From Liolophura sinensis (Eukaryota > Mollusca > Polyplacophora > Chitonida > Chitonidae), in the NCBI RefSeq assembly GCF_032854445.1, contig NC_088301.1, forward strand, positions 23,057,808 to 23,121,807: a stretch of 64,000 nt of DNA, in the 5' to 3' direction. The notes under the pieces are model-generated. The model was not told where the DNA came from, did not search any database, and saw only the letters and a list, made by a program, of their open reading frames with translations. Both the position numbers and the translations under genes were made by a program. This document shows, in pieces, positions 36,898 to 64,000 of this stretch. Position 1 is the stretch's first letter, and each line of letters opens with the position of its first letter.

Positions 36898-37020
36898 TTG
36901 TATAAGAAAAAATATTTTATAAGACTTTACACAGCCTACAAATACATCAATATCAGACCCACCAGGCTGTGGTGGTTCGAGCTGAAGCACACGCGAACAG
37001 AAATACCGCAGATTACAAAA

Positions 37021-47528
<10,508 letters not shown>

Positions 47529-47547
47529 AGACAAAGACCGCTCAAAA

Positions 47548-47942
47548 TCGAAGTAAACTTTAGTAGATAGGCCACTTAAATGCATGCAAAAGTGTGAATA
47601 TAGTTGAAGGAACTTCAACATTTGAATTCTGTTATGAAATTTATGAACCATGCTTTACCTGACTTTACAGGAAATCCTTCCAACTCCTATGTCTATTACT
47701 GAAATGATATTCTGGAAATTTCTCCCCCCTGGTGAACATAAGAAAAACTAGGCCGTGTGATTTCAGATCTTCTAAACAACGTCAGCTTGGCCATTAAGGT
47801 CCACCATGCAATTCAAACATTTGAATGTCTTTAACACTCTTCAAAACAGGTAAACATATAAATGACAGTACTTGTACGCATAGGTTTCACTTGTGTGTCT
47901 GATAAACCTTACTTCATGTGTCAGCTTTGTATTATTTAGTAG
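47548..47942. mobile_element. Fold-back element, family F1, copy 3
   Basis: Starts about 20 bp after the GH1-A stop codon, so it probably forms part of the 3' UTR or abuts it. Core 47600-47841 with inverted ends; flanks (tcgaagta ... ; gtacttgtacgcatagg) match the other two copies. More diverged and shorter inside. Confidence 0.62.
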
Positions 47943-47996
47943 TAACTAGCAGCTGGTGAAACACGCTAAGAGGAACACATTACTAATATGGATAAA

Positions 47997-48630
47997 AAAC
48001 TCCTTCAATTATTGCTGGTGCTGTTTCGATGTACAGCGAAGTAAAACTATTTTAGATAGCCCCAGGTGGCTACTTAAACTCCTCTGGTTATACTGGACTT
48101 GCGGGTATCGTAGCCACAGGGGTAACCAATGGTAAACCATACACCGACTCACGCCATGTCCGATAAGTCCTTTCTAAATATTGACTGCGGTCCAAAACTG
48201 GTGTCAACTTTGGCTCTTACCTTTTAGCTCGCCTGCACACGCAACATCCCAGCTATATTCTATTTGGTAATGGCACGACATTTCTAAATAAGACGTCCAT
48301 TACGCTCGTCTTGTCAGGTTTGATGCGCATGCGCCATCTAGGAGCGATAACTTTTCAAAGACCCATAACTGTGGTGAAGGCAAAATGGCTGCTGCTTTAG
48401 CGATGACTGTGAGGTGAATTTTGGTGTCGTGTGTCCTTAAAAAATGGAGTATACCTGAGATGTTGCGTGTGCGGGCGAGCTGAGAGATAAGAGCCAGAGT
48501 TGACACCAGTTTTGGACCGCAGCCATTGTTTAGAAAGGACTTATACGACATGACATGAATCGGTGTATAGTTTACCATTGGCTGCCCGTGTGTCTACGAA
48601 ACGTCACCAGCAATAACTGATGGAGTTTTC
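47997..48630. mobile_element. Fold-back element F2 with long inverted repeats
   Basis: Left arm (about 48110-48265) and right arm (about 48440-48605) are near-perfect reverse complements: ggtccaaaactggtgtcaac and acgcaacatc on the left face gttgacaccagttttggacc and gatgttgcgt on the right. The outermost ends (actccttcaattattgctgg / ccagcaataactgatggagt) also pair. About 175 bp of unique centre. The left arm carries extra sequence. No protein visible, so non-autonomous. Confidence 0.72.
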
Positions 48631-49976
48631 GGGTCCATTAGTGATGGGCTTGTTTACTTAATTACATAATTTACTTTAATGCTACGTCATTAGTTAATAT
48701 ATACCTTACTATTTTTTAATATTTATTTAGATGAACAGAATAAATCTATGCAGGCCATATAATTATTTCAATGAATGCAAATTGTTTCTTAATAATTATA
48801 TATTTGAATAAATATTTGTACAGAAACATGGTGTCCATAATATAGGGTGTTTTGTCGTTAAATAACCGTGTCTTTTTTTCCTAAATCAGTCCGAATGCCC
48901 ACAGTGGTCTTGTGGTCTATATTTACATGAACAAATATTTGATATTCGATGTACGCGAGCCTAAACTTAACTAATGTGAATCAGATAAATTTTCACATTT
49001 TGGGGCAATCGATGGCTTAGTCGTCTAACCTCTTTATATATACTGTAGTAGCACATTTATTCACTTATTTGACAAAGTTTCACGCTGGATTAAATTCACA
49101 ATATTTCACTTACATCACTACAGATAGCAATATGGAGTGAAGGAAACCTTAAGAACATCACCGCACCGCGACCGCGGCAGGATTGACCAAGTAATTTTCT
49201 ATCCAAAACAAAGGTGTAGCTTTGCACGTTTCATCCATTGAGGTCCTGGCAATAGACTCACGGCAGGTGTTAAAAACTCACAAAGATGAGTAAAAAATGT
49301 GGGGAAAAATCTCAGAGAAAAAAGTGAATGTTCCGTTTGTGCATAGTTACGAAAAGCCACTTAACACTCTTCAAACCTGGGTACATATGACCTTATACAT
49401 TGGATTAGATGCACATTCAGTTATAATGTAAACATTTAAAACAAACAAAGGACCCACCTTTGCCCTGGGTAAATATGCGCGCTTGCCTTTGCAAGTTTTG
49501 TCTTCTCACGTATTAAATGAGAGCCTTTGTCGGGCGAAGTAAAAAAATATCTAGGGTCATAAATTGGGTGAGCTTATTTCATTGGATACCGTGAAGCCCC
49601 TCCATTGTTGCTTTGGTATCAAAGTCTAATAAAATTTATTCTTCTCTACTTTCTCTCCCCTCCCAGTGCATGACCTGTGCCATTTATAGAATGTCCCCGG
49701 TGTGCACATGAACTATGGGTGACGCTTGTCCTTCATCTGACATATTCTCCATTTTTGTGTTTTCTTTGTCTTTGAGAACTGTACACAGCTCATGAAAAAT
49801 TAGAAAATTTCTGATTTTGAACTGATATATGTTTGGAACTAATCACATAAATGATATTAAACTATTAAAAATCAAGACGCAAACTTGTATACCCATCAGA
49901 GTCGTAGAGTCAGATTACCAAGAAATTTTTCCATAACGCTCCTGTGAGCCCTATAGTTCATTTAAGCAGGGAACAA

Positions 49977-50045
49977 GGGTAGGGGTGGGGGTGGGTGGTG
50001 GTGGTGAGTGGGTGGGTGTGGGGGTTGGGGGTGAATGTGTAGGGA
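49977..50045 (+). repeat. G-rich low-complexity tract
   Basis: Many closely spaced G-runs of three or more (ggggtgggggtgggtggtgg). Could form a G-quadruplex on the plus strand; untested. Confidence 0.7.
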
Positions 50046-50541
50046 GTTACAGGTACCTCCATAGCCAGTTGCGTGATAGGTAATGTCACTGTTAAATCTG
50101 ATGTAACGTGTCACTGAACGTACAAACATAAAACCTTATTCCGGGATAAAATGTACGCTCCTTAAACATATATACGGAAGTTAAAAATCTTTTGAGTAAG
50201 AATAATGTACATATAATCTCGGAATTAAAAGGTCTACATTATGAAGGCATGTTCATATACACGCAATTGGCTAAGTCAGAAATCTGATACTTTTGAGAAA
50301 TAATTTATATATAATCTGAGAACTAAGAGGTTTACATCAGATCATAAAAGCGTGCACATCAAAAAGATGGACTGAAGACTAAGTAGGAACATAAAACTTA
50401 ACTCTGGGACTTCACCTAAACAGAACAGCTGATCTCAACAAGAAAGCTTAACTGGACACCGACACCGACGTCATTTTCCCCTCTTTCATAGTACCTCACA
50501 ATATAGGCCTCAACGTGACACAAAATGAGCTTTTACATTTT

Positions 50542-50555
50542 GGGGGGGGGGGGGG
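50542..50555 (+). repeat. Poly-G run
   Basis: Fourteen consecutive G. Confidence 0.9.
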
Positions 50556-50917
50556 AATTCAACTCACTTTGCAAAGTTTGCTGCCCTGGTAATTCTGTAA
50601 CAATATACCAGAATTGGAGCTTGATCCCATGCGGTGGTTGTGGAGTAGAATGCTGTTAAAGGGTTTGGTTACGTATAAAAATATTTTTAGTCGTCCGAGC
50701 AACAGCTTTCAGCTTGGAAGCCTAATTATGTCTTAATTATATTTCTCGTTAAGACAACGTAATGGACTAGAACATACAGAGCGCTTAAATTCCCACTAAA
50801 CCACCCAAACTATGTCACAAAACAAGCCTTTTGTATTTCTCTATACGGTTCCGTACCTACATCCTGGAGAATTTATGACGATAGCAGTGTTTAATTGAAC
50901 ATTTAGAACTTATTGTT

Positions 50918-50920
50918 GAT

Positions 50921-50955
<35 letters not shown>

Positions 50956-51098
50956 TTTCACTGGTGTTTTACGCCGTACTCAAGAATATTTTACTTATAC
51001 GACGGCGGCCAGGATTATGGTGGGGGGAAACCGGGAGAGCTTGGGGTAAACCCATGAGCATCTTCAGGTTGCTGTCAGACCTTTTCACGTATGGCCCT
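50918..51098 (-). repeat. SINE family 1, reverse, partial
   Basis: Long (ttta)n tail, then cactggtgttttacgccgta and the body to cacgtatggccc; the head is missing. Confidence 0.8.
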
Positions 51099-51499
51099 TA
51101 ATGTTAATGTCAGTCACATGTCTTTAGACATTCAGTGGTATAAACTATGATATTTATAAAAAAAAAAAAACAGCACAGAAAATTATACATATCTGAACAG
51201 CTCTTGCCTCTACACCAAAACTATTGCACACACAATTCGTCCTGGGGAAACGCCAAGAAACAAACGGCTGAAGCGCGCATTGACTCACCAGGACACACTA
51301 AGGCATTTATCATACAGTTCAACAGCCAGCAATATATTTACAAGGTGTATAATAGAAGTCATATAACATAGCATATTCACTAAGATAAGGATACAAACAG
51401 GTAATGTTAATTTAGATCCAAACTTAAAAAAATAACACACTTTTTATACAAGGTCGTCCGAAACAAATAAAAAGAACTTTGTGATAACGGTAATATATT

Positions 51500-51572
51500 C
51501 CTTCTACCATGTTGCTGGCCGCCGTCGTATAAGTCAAATATTTTTTAGCACGGCGTAAAACATCAATACAGT
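51500..51572 (+). repeat. SINE family 1, 3' end only
   Basis: gctggccgccgtcgtataag to cggcgtaaaacatcaata. Confidence 0.6.
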
Positions 51573-52212
51573 TGGGTTCACTGTAAAGTATGTATCACTA
51601 AATATTCTGCTTGGGATAGCGAAAATACTCTTTGACACTTTTGATGGTTTTATGATCGCGGTGATGTGCTGATCCTTTGCCACCCAATCAGAGGTTTTAA
51701 AAGAATGTTTATTACATGATCAATCGGCAATGAGACGTTTTTTCTGGATGTGATGCATGTTATTACTGAAGATTGGCCCATCGGCAGTCCGCTCGTTCTC
51801 CCGATCTGTTGCATGAAATAATGGTGTAACAACGAAGCATCAAAGAACTTTGAGATTTTTCGAGACTATAGACATCAAACAGCCCCTAGTACTATTTTTA
51901 ATCGCAAACGTTGCGCCTAACATAATAGCATTTCATCAAATACAGATTGTGTTATACGCATGATCTGTGGTCCATGGAGCTACCTTAGGGATTTGCCTCA
52001 AGAATATTGCCTTTATACTTATTGTGAACAAGTGAATAGACTGTCCGCAAAACCCAGATACGTACTGAATTCGATATCAGATGAGCTGCATTGAATGCTT
52101 GACATATATACAGCTCGTGTCTCTTGTCTGGCAGCCCAACGAAACAAGTCGGGCCCTTTCGATCCATTTAACCGCCAAGAAGAAGGAAGCCGCATGACTT
52201 TCCGATAAAACA

Positions 52213-62341
<10,129 letters not shown>

Positions 62342-63520
62342 GTGAGTACAAAACAATGCACACTGTTATCAAAGTTCACACCGCTGCTTGACATCTGTAC
62401 AATACGACATACCGGTCCTATCAGAATGGTGAGTACAAAACAATGCACACCATTATCAAAGCTCACACCGCTGCTTGGCATCTGTACAATACGACATACC
62501 GGTAATCTTAGAATGATGACTACCATACAACGCACACTATTATCAAAGCTCACACCGCTGCTTGGCATCTGTACAATACGACATACCGGTCATATCAGAA
62601 TGGTGAGTACAAAACAACGCACACCGTTATCAAAACTCATGCCGCTGCTTGGCATCTGTACAATACGACATACCGGTCCTCTCAGAATGGTGAGTACAAA
62701 ACAACGCACACCATTATCAAAGCTCACACCGCTGCTTGGCATCTGTACAATACGACATACCGGTCCTATCAGAATGGTGAGTACAAAACAACGCACACCA
62801 TTATCAAAGCTCATGCCGCTGCTTGGCATCTGTACAATGCGACATACCGGTCCTCTCAGAAAGGTGAGTACAAAACAATGCACACCATTATCAAAGCTCA
62901 CGCTGCTGCTTGGCATCTGTACAATACGACATACCGGTCCTATCAGAATGATGAGTACAAAACAATGCACACTATTATCAAAGCTCATGCCGCTGCTTGG
63001 CATCTGTACAATGCGACATACCGGTCCTCTCAGAATGGTGAGTACAAAACAATGCACACTATTATCAAAGCTCATGCCGCTGCTTGGCATCTGTACAATG
63101 CGACATACCGGTCCTCTCAGAATGGTGAGTACAAAACAATGCACACTATTATCAAGCTCACGACGCTGCTTGGCATCTGTACAATGCGACATACCGGTCA
63201 TCTCAGGATGATGAGTACAAAACAATGCACACTATTATCAAAGCTCATGCCGCTGCTTGGCATCTGTACAATACGACATACCGGTCCTCTCAGAATGGTG
63301 AGTACAAAACAATGCACACCATTATCAAAGCTCACGCCGCTGTTTGGCATCTGTACAATACGACATATCGGTCCTCTCAGAATGGTGAGTACAAAACAAT
63401 GCACACTATTATCAAAGCTCATGCCGCTGCTTGGCATCTGTACAATACGACATACCGGTCCTCTCAGAATGGTGAGTACAAAACAACGCAAACTGTTGTC
63501 AAAGCTCATGCCGCTGAAAT
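62342..63520 (+). repeat. Tandem array of the exon 4 end plus donor, GH1-B
   Basis: The last about 80 bp of exon 4 together with its donor (cagaatg|gtgagtacaa) is repeated with a period of 87 bp (one unit 86). Counting the real exon, donor positions fall after 62341, 62428, 62515, 62602, 62689, 62776, 62863, 62950, 63037, 63124, 63210, 63297, 63384 and 63471: 14 copies, then a partial unit. In 11 of 14 the GT of the donor is intact; units at 62515, 62950 and 63210 have GA. Confidence 0.93.
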
Positions 63521-64000
63521 AACCAAAGTTTTCAACACAAACATTTCAGCTATGCAATCCACACACCAGGGACCTTGCTAGCTCGCTGCGTGTGTAAGCT
63601 ACTTCAGCATTTGGGTCAAGTTTTCGAATCTAGGTCTTGTTGTTTCGGCTGTGGGTTTAAGCCAAGAGCTTTGTTTTATAAAGGTTTGATGTTTACTCGG
63701 GGTTCTCCGGTTCCCTCCATCCACCGATTCAGGTTGGTTTGATTCAGCACGGCATATACTCACCAAGATCTAACACACAAATTCCAATACACTTATCTTT
63801 AACCCCACCCCACCGTAGATGCCCCAGTCGGCTAAAATAATAACTTTTCGGCGTGACAGCCGCTGACTTGCATGCACGGTTTCGGCTTCAAGCCAGGAGG
63901 TAGTTGTTTAATCCCGACAATCCACTTTCCACCAACAATCTTAATTCTTCAAATTGCACTGTAGATTCTAATGACTAACACGCCGTCAGTCACAGTATAC
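63521..64000. other. GH1-B intron 4 continuing past the window
   Basis: No exon seen. Contains a family 2 SINE-like piece (about 63650-63790: tttactcggggttctccggt, cctccatccaccgattcagg). Confidence 0.45.

Larger units (their letters stand above)
31779..37020. other. Repeat-rich interval between PET100 and the first GH1 gene
   Basis: No gene recognised. It holds SINE heads and copies, a related pair of about 250-bp segments (32303-32590 and 34991-35220), a perfect 146-bp tandem duplication, and a weak imperfect inverted repeat near 36007-36125. Confidence 0.5.
48631..52212. other. Interval between the two GH1 genes
   Basis: No gene seen. Contains an old SINE trace near 49075-49160, a G-rich tract, a poly-G run, and SINE pieces at 50.9 and 51.5 kb. 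The promoter of the second GH1 gene must lie at its right end; no clear TATA box. Confidence 0.45.

Overview
The window looks like nuclear DNA of a lophotrochozoan animal, most likely a mollusc; a brachiopod or annelid cannot be excluded. The reasons are spliced genes with GT-AG introns, AT-rich intergenic DNA full of microsatellites, an opine-dehydrogenase-family gene (typical of marine invertebrates) and more than twenty copies of a tRNA-derived SINE with a conserved tail.

Layout. 403-7553 (+): complete eight-exon thiopurine S-methyltransferase-like gene (248 aa). 7508-7900: its terminal exon is repeated as a decayed tandem array. 7.9-16 kb: no confident gene; a LINE fragment lies at 10750-11050 (-). 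16178-17434 (-): intact single-coding-exon opine dehydrogenase homologue (418 aa) whose nucleotide-binding motif and key catalytic residues are changed. 17.5-26 kb: gene-poor, with SINEs. 26011-28725 (-): complete four-exon ISCA1 (130 aa). 29095-31778 (+): complete four-exon PET100 (78 aa). ISCA1 and PET100 are head to head, about 370 bp between start codons, so two mitochondrial assembly genes probably share a promoter. PET100 intron 1 holds a Penelope-like element remnant. 31.8-37 kb: repeats only. 37021-47528 (+): complete eight-exon GH1 beta-glucosidase/lactase-like gene (542 aa) with both catalytic glutamates. 52213-62341 (+): first four exons of a second GH1 gene with the same intron phases and nearly identical exon sizes; it runs off the right edge. 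The two GH1 genes are a tandem duplicate pair.

Most unusual observation. In the second GH1 gene three separate splice junctions have been copied into tandem arrays: the exon 1 donor (about 25-bp unit), the exon 3 acceptor plus exon start (about 47-bp unit, roughly 36 copies) and the exon 4 end plus donor (87-bp unit, 14 copies). The end of the methyltransferase gene shows a similar array. The result is dozens of decoy splice sites next to the real ones; for the two donor arrays, use of the downstream copies that can be read in frame would add an early stop. Whether this is a mutational habit of the genome, an assembly effect, or affects splicing cannot be settled from sequence alone.

Other repeats: two SINE families, two families of fold-back elements with long inverted ends, a small broken Ty3/Gypsy fossil, minisatellites in several introns and a perfect 146-bp tandem duplication. 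Exon boundaries were set by hand from splice consensus, reading frame and family similarity; no transcript data were available.
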